A stretch of 64,000 nt of DNA from Euryodendron excelsum. Lineage: Eukaryota > Streptophyta > Magnoliopsida > Ericales > Pentaphylacaceae. The stretch lies in assembly GCA_033060915.1 (NCBI GenBank), contig CM065378.1:31882001-31946000 (forward strand). The letters run 5' to 3'. Below, piece by piece: positions 45,743 through 57,139 of the stretch. A program made the position numbers and the translations under genes. The notes beneath the pieces were generated by a model. The model did not search any database and was not told where the DNA came from. It worked only from the letters and a program-made list of their open reading frames with translations. Position 1 is the stretch's first letter. Each line of letters starts with the position of its first letter.

Positions 45743-45808
45743 TGCATGATTCTTTGATGATGACAAACAGTCTGTTCCATTCACCGCCATTGATGAAGAG
45801 GGAGTTTC
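45681..45808. repeat. Perfect 22-bp inverted repeat, 84-bp loop
   Basis: The arm 45,681-45,702 (starts GAAACTCCC, ends ATCAATGG) is the exact reverse complement of 45,787-45,808. Beyond the 22 bp there is one mismatch and then four more pairs on the loop side. The transcript of either strand could fold into a hairpin of the size of plant miRNA precursors. The first arm lies in the possible exon 45,649-45,742. Confidence 0.8.
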
Positions 45809-46021
45809 TAAACTTATATATTTGGATCAAATCAAACCCATGCTGTTATACACGAACCAAAAAAAAAAAAAAAGTCAGATTGATCAAATCAAACATATTT
45901 GGATTTCAGGTATAATCTTATCTTCGGATCTCAATTAATGTTTTTCAAGGGTTATCATCTTTGTCGACATTGCTCGGAGCCTTGAAACTTTTCGTTCCTT
46001 GTTCTTCATGTTAATTTGCAG

Positions 46022-46071
46022 GATCCAGTCCTTCTAAGATTAGGCGCATGGTGAACCATTCAGATTTGTAG
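46022..46071 (+). pseudogene. Possible last-exon fragment
   Basis: Following a good acceptor context (TTAATTTGCAG), the frame reads SSPSKIRRMVNHSDL then TAG at 46,069-46,071. It could be the last exon of the same unrecognised gene as 45,649-45,742, or chance. There is no independent support. Confidence 0.25.
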
Positions 46072-48146
46072 TTCTTGCTTTGTTATCTTGTTTTGGCTCG
46101 ACACCACAACAAGAGTCCGGTGGAATTAATGTGGAATACACGTACAGAGATTTGTATAGGTCCCTAGTTTATTTATATTCTATAACAAGCAGTTCTGCAT
46201 ATGTGTGTAATTCTCTGGCAAAATAATAATAATAATAATTTCTCCTGCAATTCAACCAAAATACAATGGTTTGTATACTATATTGATAAACACCTAAATA
46301 CATGCAATAACAAACATTGACTCAATTGCTCTATATCTATACTCATATATCAATTAATTAACATTCAATAAGTAAAATAAAACTGAACTGCTCTGTATTG
46401 ACATAAACAAATTAAAAACTTAATAATTTGACCATCTTATTTCCACATTAATAATTAAAATATGAAAAAGAAATAATTTTTTTTTTTTAAGTAAGAAGCT
46501 TATTCCAATCCAAGAACTACCCAAATCTAAATTTGGGTCAAATGTGTTTCTCCCAACTCACTTGCATACATTTAATCCTTATTCTCAATGTGGTATCGTA
46601 ATGAGAGAAACAAAATTCTTAACAGAGAAAATATGGTAATTTGACAATAACATAATTAAATCTTTCAATTCCAATTCCATACTCTGTAGAGAAAGTTGGC
46701 CAACTATGAGCATCTATTCAAGTTGCTTTGCAACAATTCTTGCGATAAATTTGAGAGGACGTAAAATTGTTAGTCATTAATAAATTTTGATAATTAGTTA
46801 AGTATGTAAATATGTGAGTTATTTACTTCGTCACCATATTGCCCAACGTAGTAGAACTCCACCTGTAGCATGATTGCTATGATATATATATGTATATATA
46901 CATCTCACCAATCTCCATCATATTACCCACCAAAACCAACTAAAGAAAAATAAAAATTTAATATCACCAATCTCCATCCTATTATCCATAAAACTCAACT
47001 AAAGGAAATTCCAACCACCTCAAATTTTATATGCCCATAATCGAAGTATGCGGACGAATACATGCTAACACTGTAAAACGTTAAGTGAAAACTCATGCAA
47101 AAAAATTCTAATGTGATGGAAATGGGTGTCAAGCTAATACTTCATTTTCTTAGCTTCCAAAAAATATTGCCAACTTTATTCCCCCTCCCCTTCCTCCATT
47201 CTGTTAAAGAGTTCGTATTAACAGTTTCATTATGCTAAACTTCTAAAAAAAAATTAAGTCAAAACCCATGAAAACATGCAGTGTTATGGAAATGGGTGTT
47301 AAAACAAGTACTTCATATTGTTAGCTTATTTAAAAATTGCTGACTTTATTCCCCTTCCTCCTCTCCGTTTAAGAGTTTCATATTCATAGTATTTATACTA
47401 ACCCTGTGAAAAAATTTAAATGCAAACCTACAATGAGAATGAGAATATTAGCTTACAATATTAGCTGGCCTTAGAACACTTCTGTATCAATGGTGAGAAC
47501 AATGGGGCTTTGGGCATCTGGCCAGAATTTAAATGGTGAGAACACAACCTAAAATGAGAATTTCAGCATTTGTTTTGTAAGCTAAGGATTTTCTAAAATT
47601 CAGCAGCCAAACTCGAATCAGCCAAATGATTTTAGAAATTAATAAAATCAGTGGTTTGAATTTTCTTTATTCGGAAATCCACTTGCATTGTTCAATCAAA
47701 AGTTGAAGCATCAGGCATGGATTCTTACCGTCGTGAATTGTCCCCAATTATCCCATAATAATTGGAAGCAACATCCTTCCAGTACCATGAACCGAACCCA
47801 AACAACAATAAGAAGAAATAAAAAAAAGGCAACAATATGGAACTATACAGATATCGTATACATGAGAATGGCACTTAAAATTCACACATTAGAAAGTACC
47901 AAAAAAGAATGCATGCATGTTTTATTTTGCAGAAATATATATTGGTACATAATCACTTGGATTTTAAGGTACAAAATCATTAAGTAATGTATTCAATGCC
48001 CCGGGAGATGGTTTTAGGATTGATCTTGTTGGGTTTATGTAGATGAATGCTCTTTTTTTATTTTTTTTTGGGATCCAATCAACTGTCATTCACATAGAAC
48101 CCTAACCAATGAACTATGAATTCACAGTTCACATGCCAATTAACAT
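46072..48146. other. Intergenic AT-rich sequence
   Basis: No gene or element ends identified. Paired blocks at 47,095-47,230 and 47,275-47,400 (GTGATGGAAATGGGTGT/GTTATGGAAATGGGTGT, then TTTATTCCCC(C/T)TCC) show an old 180-bp tandem duplication. The frame 47,688-47,987 has no recognisable motif. Confidence 0.45.
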
Positions 48147-48440
48147 ATGAAGATAGACATAGCGTTATCGAAGAACTCACAGGGTCTGATTCGAGTTTAA
48201 CAGAGGGGTCTACGGTTCCTTCGTTGGGTAATAGTTAAGGTAGCCTTGATGGATAAATATAGACACAACGTTATGAAAGAAGTCACATGCGCTCTGTTTC
48301 GAGTTTAACAGAGGGGTCTACGGTTCCTTCGTTGGGTAATAGTTACGGTAGCCTTGATGGATAAATATAGACACAACGTTATGAAAGAAGTCACATGCGC
48401 TCTGTTTCGAGTTTAACAGAGGGGTCGATGGTTCCTTGGA
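48147..48440 (+). repeat. 108-bp tandem repeat, about 2.6 copies
   Basis: GAGTTTAACAGAGGGGTC starts at 48,193, 48,301 and 48,409, giving a period of exactly 108 bp. The second and third units are almost identical (ACACAACGTTATGAAAGAAG, TCACATGCGCTCTGTTTC in both) while the first is more diverged, indicating a recent local duplication. Confidence 0.9.
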
Positions 48441-48479
48441 TAATAGTTGCCGCAGCCTCTAGACTAAAAAAACGAAGTC

Positions 48480-50060
48480 AGATTCTTTAGTTTCCTTTTC
48501 CGTGATTCATGTTCTCCATTGGCAAATCACCGGTACGCTACATTGGGTTATAGTCGTTGAAGGAGAGATAGTTCATCGGCAGTAGGTGAATCGCTCCTCA
48601 AGATATTGTATGCTAAGCTCCCGTAAGAAAACGGGCATCACGATTGAAGTATAAATTTGGTAAGCACCAGAGTCTATTTTTTCAAGCATCAAGCTCAAGA
48701 TAGGCTACCAACAGTTACAAAACACTAATTTAATTTGAATTGAACAACAACTATGTAAATTGAATCTCCGTAAAAGAGACCAAAAATTCTTTGTTGTTTG
48801 AGATTTGAGATCCTAATCTACTACTGAAAACAAGAAACTCTAGTTTGGAAACAATTAAGGGAAGGTTTTGGATTCAATTGGTCTAATCACGCAATTTCTA
48901 CAAGTAATCAATGAGATTTTATAACTCAAATCAAAGATCTCTCTATGAATATTTGATTCGGTCAGTTTTGACTATAGAATTTAGGAATTCATTATCAATT
49001 GGCCTTAAAATTAGTTTTCTATTGAAGATCCATAGGTTTATACCATCGATTTGTGCAAACCCCATACCAATTCAAAGATTGTGCATTGAGGTTACCAAAC
49101 TTAGTGAATAACATAAGTTTTCTTAAGGATCTAAGACTCAATTGATAAAAATTAAAGAAATTAGAATTTAAGATTTGAACATCTAATTATCTCCATTGAA
49201 CATTTGAAGATCTTGAGTCATCTTCTCAATTGAACCCAAGAGAGAGTCTAACTAGCTATCACCATTGCAAAACACATGAATAATTGAAGAAATATAAAAG
49301 AATTAAATGCAATCTATATTAAATCTAGCCATTATAATAAAAATTCAAAAGTTTATCTCTCTAAAACTACTCATACAATAATGAAAATGAAGAAATACAA
49401 TGATATCTAGAGTTTCTCTATCTAAAACTACTTCTACAAATGCTAAAAGCTCTAAAAATAAGATGAGATTCCAAAATTTAGGCAAAAAACGACCTTAAAT
49501 ATGCTGAAAAATAACTGAGTTGCGTGAATTGTTAGCTAGGCATTCGAGAACGCCTAGCTAACGCCTTGCAAACCTGAGTTAAATGCTAAAAACTAGCCTC
49601 TGAAATTTGTCAAGTATTTGCAATTCCAATACGCGTGCGCACGGTCATTCGAGTGCTTCAAACTAGCATTCGTACGGTTGACTATTCGAACGGTCTAAAG
49701 GCCGTTCGAACACCTGTCCGAATGGTCTATTTGGAAAGATCTTGAAAAGTTATAGGAAAAGTATATATTTTGAACCCCGGTAGCATTTCTGGTTTAAGAG
49801 ATATTGGCTTCCAAACTTTCAACTTTGTGTGATTAAATAATTTGTACCGCAGCTTCAACAACTTGTACTCTGACAGCAAACTCATTTTACCTTTATCCGA
49901 AATGCGCCCGAAATCATCCGATTTAAGCTAAAAACTTATACAAAACAAAATAAACTTAGTTAATACTAAAATCTAACTAAACAACCATATAAATTCCTAA
50001 ACTAAGGCTAACAAAGCACACATATTAAGGAGTTGTAATTGTATTTTTGAAGTGTAATCA
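48480..50060 (-). mobile_element. LTR-C, solo LTR or LTR remnant
   Basis: The minus strand starts TGATTACACTTC at 50,060, like the family A LTR start, and has the same architecture: a GTTCGAACG/ATTCGAACGG-rich stretch (49,630-49,730), then an AT-rich stretch ending near a block resembling 2,000-2,100 and 14,270-14,400 (AACTCAAATCAAA...GATTCGG). It is a relative of A rather than a close copy. The 3' end is not sharply defined, and no primer-binding site or polypurine tract was found. Confidence 0.55.
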
Positions 50061-50150
50061 TTAGGAAAGTAACCAAGAGTTGCGCTGGACATGGATTCCT
50101 TCTTTATTTTGAAAAAGCAATTTTTTAGTGGGTATTACATAATTATCCAT

Positions 50151-50443
50151 TGATTGTACTGTAAAAAGGACAATTGGAGTCCCTAATTACAAGCTAATGT
50201 TAGTTATTATTTGTGTATTATTTATCATTTTAATATAAATGTAGAATTTTTTATATTTTTGTGTTTTGTATAGATTTGAAGCTAAAACCAGCAAAATAAA
50301 GCTAACATGCACACAGACATTTATTCAAGTGTTAATTTGATGTAGTATATACAAATTATATATATATATATGTTATTAGATGTATATTATATTTATATAT
50401 GTGTTAGTGGGTGTATATTTATATTATATATATGTTAGTGGTA

Positions 50444-50474
<31 letters not shown>

Positions 50475-50849
50475 GCATGTGTATTTGTGTGTTTGTGCAG
50501 GTGACCCACGGAATTGATGACAAGTGAATTGGATTGGATTAAATAAATGAAAGCAAAGTGGAATGCATGATGAAAAGCATGGAGGAAGTGGCCATTATTG
50601 GCCAAAGAGGATTTCTTAAAATGAAAAAAAAAAAAGAAAAAATGAATGAAGGGAAGTTCACCCACTTGGCCAAATGCTTATAAATTAGGATCATCTTGGG
50701 AAAGAAGAGGAAAGCCCGAGAGCTAATCCAAAGGCAAAGGCCACCATTGCTGTATTTTTTTGTTTCAGGTATAAATTTTTAGTTAGTCTGTTAGTGTTTT
50801 TTAATCAGCTTTCAGTTTTTTCTTTACTGTTATTCTGCTGTAATAAACA
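50151..50849 (+). mobile_element. LTR-B copy 2, truncated by the gypsy LTR
   Basis: It starts TGATTGTACTG and follows LTR-B copy 1 (10,155 downwards) closely for about 200 bp, then through a TA-rich GTTAGTGG array, a TATA-like TATAAATTA near 50,679, and a TTTCTTTACTGTTATTCTGC block matching 2,740-2,775. Similarity stops at 50,849, where the solo gypsy LTR begins. The frame 50,435-50,665 is low-complexity. Confidence 0.65.
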
Positions 50850-52415
50850 TGTAATAACTCACATTTCTTAGTCTTTTAAGTTTATTGGTATGCTATGCTC
50901 ATGATTTAAGTTATGAATTTATATATAGATATGTATATAGGTGGAAGAAGAGTTAGTGGATTAATGATTAGAAAGTTGTGAGATGCTGGTTACAAGAACA
51001 TGTCATCTGCGTAGAAGAGAAAAGAGAGGAGGAAAGTAAGAGAGAAGAAAGGTAGAGAGAGAAAAGGAGAAGAAAATAAAATAAAACAGGATAAGGGTTG
51101 GTTGTATGGGTTGGTCGGCCACCTATGGCAGCCTGAACATGGAGTATTTTGTTCATGAGTGGGTTTTATCCTAAGTGGGCGAGTTGTCTAGAAAATAATT
51201 GGTGTATAAATTATCTTTAGAATTTTAGAGAGAAAGAGAGGGGCTGCGGAAAGAAAAGGCTTGATTCCGACATTGAGATTTCCTGGCAATTCAGGGTACG
51301 GTGATGGAGCAATCCCTACTTGCTTTGTATGTGATGTATTATTACATAGTTGATTCATGTATGTGTATATTTATATTTGTATGTGGTTGGGTTTTATATG
51401 TTGAGAAGATGGACCACTGGTGTGGTTCTTGGTTGCCGAATCTGACCATAGGAAGATAGAATGAAAGCCCTGAAATTTAAGTCTTTATATATACATATAT
51501 GTGTGTGTGTGTGTGTATGAGATAATGTGATTATATATATATATATATGTTTTAATAGGTTTGGTTGTTTTTGTCTTGGGTGTCGGCTTATGCGTTTTTA
51601 TTGGGTGATTAGGAGATGGAGCAGTCATGGCTGCTGAGTTTGATGCTTGTTAGTTAAATTCTTTGATGATTACACACTTATTTGGTTTGCATATTTTCAT
51701 AGGTTTTTGTTACTGGGTGTTGGTATTAGATGCCTGTGGATCCTTTAGCCTCATTCTTGTTGTTCATGGACGTGTGTAATGGGGTTATATGATATTAGAT
51801 GTAAATACATGTATACGGGAAGTTATCACTGTGGATTGATTGATATGATGACATTATCAGTGTGGATTTTGATAATTCGGTGATGGGTTCAAAGAAAAGA
51901 ATGAGAAAGAGGGTGATTCGGTGGGATTTCAGTTATTATTATGGTTTTGTCTTGGCATGATATACATACATACATACACACACACACATATATATATATA
52001 TATATGCATGGACATATATATATATATATATATGTAGTTATAGATATTGGTGTTGATGTATATTGGTGATTGGAATATTGTTTTTATATTAAACCTTGAC
52101 TAGGGGAGGAATGGAATAACAAAGAGAGAAGAAATTGGGGGCAGTACACTTCGGTTGTCCATTAATGGTGGTTGGGCAGTTTTTAATGCAAAGGAATCAA
52201 AGCCACAAGGGAAAGAATAAAAGAAAAAGAAAGAGAGAAAAGAGAGGAGGAAAAGAAAAAGAAAAAAATAAATAATAAATAATAATAAATAAAAAAAGGA
52301 GAAACAGCAAAAGAAGAAGAACCCAACAACATGCATGTTTAGAAATGATAAAAGCATCCAAAACATTTGTTTAGAGAGAGAAACGTTTTGAGTTTGCTGA
52401 AGGTTGAAGAAAACA
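50850..52415 (+). mobile_element. Solo LTR of a Tekay-like gypsy element
   Basis: A 1,566-bp LTR reading TGTAATAACTC...GAAGAAAACA. It is the homologue, in opposite orientation, of the 3' LTR at 52,474-59,535 along its whole length, roughly 90% similar by eye. Flanks are AAACA (50,845-50,849) and TAACA (52,416-52,420), a 4-of-5 match for a target duplication. No polypurine tract precedes it and no primer-binding site follows, so it is a solo LTR. It preserves the uninterrupted site corresponding to the Helitron insertion in the other LTR at 51,367/51,368. Confidence 0.75.
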
Positions 52416-52473
52416 TAACATTTTTTTTTGGTGTCGTAGCACCATACATTTGACTATACCTAATCCAAGCGTA
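52416..52473. other. 58-bp spacer between two opposed LTRs
   Basis: Unique sequence between the solo LTR and the 3' LTR. It contains the short palindrome GGTGTCGTAGCACC (52,430-52,443) and, next to the 3' LTR, GCGTA (52,469-52,473), the expected target duplication of the gypsy element whose partner would lie beyond 64,000. Confidence 0.6.
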
Positions 52474-53464
52474 TGTTTTCTTCAATGTTCAGCAAATCCA
52501 AAACGTTTCTCTCTCTAAACAAATGTTTTGGATGCTTTTATCATTCCGAAACATGCATGTTGTTGAGTTCTTCTTCCTTTGTTGTTTCTCCTTTTTTATT
52601 ATTTATTATTTATTATTTTCTTTTTCTTTTCCTCCTCTCTTTTCTCTCTTTCTTTTCTTTTATTCTTTCCCTTGTGGCTTTGATTCCTTTGCACTAAAAA
52701 CTGCCCAGCCACCATTAATGGACAACCGAAGTGTACTGGCCCCAATTTCTTCTCTCTTTGTTATTCCATTCCTCCCCTAATCAAGCTGTAATATAAAAAC
52801 AATATCTCAATCACCAATATACATCAACACCAATATCTATAACTACATATATATATATATGTATGTATGTATATCATGCATAGACAAAACCACAATAATA
52901 ACCGAAGTCTCACCGAATCACCCTTTTTCTCATTTTTTTTCTTTGAACCCATCACCGAATTATCAAAATCCACATTGATAATGTCATCATCTCAATCAAT
53001 TACCGAATAGCCCATACACTTCCCGTGCACATGTATTTATATCTAATATCATATAACCCCACTACACACATCCATGAACCACAAGAATGAGGCTAAAGGA
53101 TCCACAAGGATCTAATACCAACACCCAATAACAAAAACCTATGAAAATATGCAAACCAAATAAGTGTGTAATCATCAAAGAATTTAACTAACAAGCACCA
53201 AACTCAGCAGCCATGACTGCCCTATCTCCTAATCATTCAATAAAAGCGCATACGCCAACACCCAAGACAGAAACAACCAAACCCATTAAAACATATATAT
53301 ATATATATATATAATCACATTATCTCATACACACCTATATATATAAAGACTTAAATTTCTAGCCTTTCATTCTATCTTCCTATGGTCAGATTCGGCAACC
53401 ATGAACCATACTAGTGGTACGTCTTCTCAACATATAAAACCCAGCCACATATAACTATAAATAT

Positions 53465-53707
53465 CTATCTAATAAAACAGGTCGGATTTTGAAAATGTCC
53501 TAGAGACATAATATATCCAACGGATGAGGTTTGTTTTTTAACTTAGTCCTACAGCTTCGATATATTTTAATGGGATGTCTCTCTTTCAAAATCCCGCCCA
53601 AATTGGGTTCACTGTCCAAAGACACTTTCCCTCACTCTATCTCTTCACTTTCTCGCTCTCTCACTCTCTCGCTCCACGGATGAGTTAGTGGGTTAAGCTT
53701 TTCATAT

Positions 53708-53753
<46 letters not shown>

Positions 53754-55054
53754 TATGTACGAAAGTCTTGAGTGGGGGAGCCAGCGTGGGGAGCAGGCGT
53801 GGGTTTTGGGGATGGGGAGGCGTCAGAAAACTGCCTGGCGTGAATCATCAAACCCACTCAAACCCTGCCAAAATATAATTGCATTCAACGGCTCAGGTTC
53901 GTTTTAATTTCAATTCTACGGCTCAGATCAAATTTTCACCTTCAACTTCACTTTTGAAATCCCACCAAAAACATCTAACTCAAGATTTTTATAGATCACA
54001 ACATAGAGCCATTGTCCTGTCTCTGCAAAAGCTGGCCTCTCAATGAAGACACCTAGTCATTATTGTCACGGTACACGTCCTCCCTCTCTAAAAACCCTCG
54101 CTCCTATAGCACCATCATCTTTCACAATCCACCATGGTCGGCCTCCTCCATATCTCTCTCCCTCCTCTTTTCTCTCAAAAGGCCAAAGCCACACTCTCTC
54201 TAAAATCTTCGTTTTCTCTCTCTAAGCCAAAGCCAAACTCTCTCTAAAATCTTCATTTTCTCTCTCTAAGCCGAAGCCAGATTGTGTACTTGGACAATGG
54301 ACACTAAAACTCCATAACTACCGCACCATTTCTGTTTCTAAGATCCATTTTCTCTTATACTCTCACCCATGCCTCTCCCTAAGCACATCACACTAGCAGC
54401 TCACCCTCTTCTCTCTCTCCATCGGAAACCCGTGACTAGTCGAAGCACTCCTGAGTCCTGTCTTTAACATGGCACCACCACCAAAGACCCATTTCTCTAT
54501 CTCTTCGGCCAGTCAAAATCTATGTACACAGAGAGAGAGAGAAGCAAAACCATCTCACCACTCTCTCTTCTCCATACCCGAGTACCACAACCTCTTAGTC
54601 GGTTGCACGCTGGTGGAAGCACACACCCTGGCCGAACTATCACATGCTGACTTCTCTCGAATCTCACAAAAACACTTTCTCTAAAATGATAAGGCTGTAC
54701 ACCCACCCTGATAGAACCCACCTAGCTTTCTCACTCTAGAAACATAACACCTTTCCTCTCTGAAGAAGCTTGGGTGGTGGTTTGTTCTATGGGTGGTCTA
54801 CTATGGGAAAAGATGAGTGGTGATTGGCCACGGTGGAAGACGAAGGAGAGAGAGTGGCTGGAGAGGAGGTTTAGGGAAGTGTTGGTGTGGTGGCATCCTT
54901 TTCTCCCTTCTCTGGATTTCTGCTCTTCTATCTATATTTTCACCTTTCTCTTTCCTTCTTCACTGCCATGCCATAGAGGTAAGTCTACGAATTTGGGAGT
55001 TAATGGTGTGAAGAGCTACCATAGCAGCCTAGTAAGGATGAATGAATAGGTTAC
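53465..55054 (+). other. Left interior of the small Helitron
   Basis: It contains a (GA)n microsatellite at 53,711-53,749 and pyrimidine-rich CTCTCTC-laden stretches (54,140-54,740). TCTCTCTAAGCCAAAGCCA-type blocks repeat near 54,185, 54,220 and 54,260. Short open frames (54,043-54,225; 54,469-54,684; 54,774-55,049) have no recognisable domain. Captured host fragments are possible but not shown. Confidence 0.5.
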
Positions 55055-57139
55055 TGTTGACTCAAGGTTGATTCCCATGTTGATTTTGATGATAACTAAA
55101 CCTTGTGTTATTTTACTAATGCATTTACTTAGTGTGCAGATTAATAAAGTTCTTAATTTAGACTTAAAACTCAACTTAAGTCTAATACATGTCAAAGTAA
55201 ATGTACAACAAGTTCAAGATCAAGCAATGAATTCCAAGAGCTATGCAATGAACCAAACAGAGGATTGATGCCTATTTCTACTTCAAACAAATGTTTTATA
55301 TTCGAAGAGATTGAAAGTGTTCAAATGAAGCTTTCATCAAGTATGCATAGACTCATTGAAGACTGACTTGTACTCAAGAAAGATTGAAGACTTCATTAGA
55401 ATATGCAAATATCAGTTGAAGACAATTTGTTTGTTGAAGAGATTGAAAATACTCAAGAGAAGACTTCATCAAGAATGCAAAGATCAAATCCAGATTATAT
55501 GATTGAAGTTGCTTGAGAAGAAGATTCACATTAATTGTCTGATCTCTACATGGAATCCAAGTGAAGAATTCTTCTGAGATATAAAGAATTAATGTAATGT
55601 AGATAATATGTATGAAGAGATTTTATCTAGTTTGCAAAAGTCTCATTGAAGTGATTTTAAAAAAGAAAGAAGAACTTTTAGCGAAGAGAAGAAATCGATA
55701 ATGAAGCATTGTGAAGCTTTACATATTTGAGAAAGCTTGGCATTGAAAGAGAATGTTCTACAATGAAAGAGAAAGCTTTGCAAATGAAGAAGAAGAGAAC
55801 AAAATTGATCTAATAAAGCTCTGACAGTTTAAAAGTCAAGAAAAGATGTATATCAAATAATTGATTCAATTCAAATTAAATAGAAGATAACCTTGATGAG
55901 TTAAAGGGATTTGATTGATCATCATACCCCAAAGAGAAGATTCCTTGAAGATCTTATACTGCTGCTGAGATGATCTAAATCATTGGAAGACAGAATGCAG
56001 TTTTCTGGGCAATGAGCAGACTCATGGAAATGAAGAGTTGCCTTACAGAGATAGACGCAAAAGGCTTGAATACAAAATGATTAATGAGCGGACTCATAGA
56101 AATGAAGAGTCGTCTCATGAACACAGAAGCAAAAACTTAAAGACCAAATGGATAAAGAGCTGACTCATGGAAATGAGGAGTCGCCTCATGAAGACAGACG
56201 CAGAAAACTTGAAAATCAAATGAGCAAAGAGCCGACTCTTTGATATAAAGAATCAACTCATGAAACCTGAAGCGAGTTTTCTGTACAAAGAGCGGACTCA
56301 TGAAATTGAAGAGTCGCCTCGTGACTACAGAAGCAAAATGACGTGAAGACATAATGAACAAGGAGCCAACTCATTGATATGAAGAGCGGACTCATGGAGA
56401 CAGTGGATAACATCTGGTAAATGCAGAACTAGAAGTGTCGACTTTACAAGCTTGGAGTCGACCCCTAGAATATAACGACTAGTTTTCTAATGTTATAACA
56501 GACTGAACGTGCATTAAATGAAGCCCAACAACCTCCAACAGATGAAATCAATGCAGGGGTTTATATATAAGCTTCCAGCTGCATTTATAACAAGAAGAGA
56601 GACAAGAAACAAGATTCAATTGACTGATCAACTGAAATTCTTGAATATTTCTCTTGTCTTTACTTTGTGAGCTTTGATTGTATATTCTACTATTGTTAGA
56701 GAGTTTATGAGTCACTTGTATATTTTTATACACTTGTAAGTGAGAGTTTGAGAGTTCTCTTGAGAAAGAAAAACTCTTGTAAGTTTGAGTGGAGCTTGGA
56801 CAAAACCAATTGGTGGCTGAAGCACTTGCGTAGAAGTTCTTGTATAGTGAGCTAAGCACTTGGTCAATCAGGAACCCATTTGTAATTGGAGATTACATAG
56901 TGGAAGAAGACTTCAAGGGGATCTTGGGGTGAGGACGTAGACTACGGTTTGTAGTTAAACCTCGGTAACTCTCTGTGTTTTTTCTTATGCTCTATTTTCT
57001 TTTCTTCTTCTGATTACATTACATTACATATAGATTGATCACTGTTACATTGGTTAGATTAATTTTAATTAATCTTAATTGTTAATAATCTTCTAAAAAC
57101 CCAATTCACCCCCTTCTTGGGTTATCTTTTGGGCCAACA
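55055..57139 (+). mobile_element. Copia-like solo LTR, copy 2
   Basis: TGTTGACTCAAGG...TTTGGGCCAACA, 2,085 bp, the homologue of 6,785-8,723 in opposite orientation. A TATA box (TATATATAA) lies at 56,562-56,570, and U5-like blocks GAGGACGTAGACTACGG and CAATTCACCCCC are near the end. No clean 5-bp duplication is seen (GTTAC left, ATTAA right), unlike copy 1, so the flanks may have changed, or the copy may have moved with the Helitron. No coding sequence or primer sites. Confidence 0.7.
56000..56400 (+). repeat. About 70-bp tandem repeat in the copia-like LTR
   Basis: Units on GA(G/C)C(G/A)GACTCAT(G/A)GAAATGAAGAG, TCGCCTCATGA, ACAGA(A/C)GCA and AAATGA. Five or six diverged copies lie just upstream of the TATA box. 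The same array, reversed, is at 7,560-7,800 in copy 1. It could act as an enhancer-like array in U3; that is inference. Confidence 0.7.

Noticed and set aside
52100..52780. Phe/Leu/Ser-rich frames resembling membrane proteins
   Set aside because: They are poly-pyrimidine tracts in two opposed LTRs; the same sequence gives the same frame on opposite strands.
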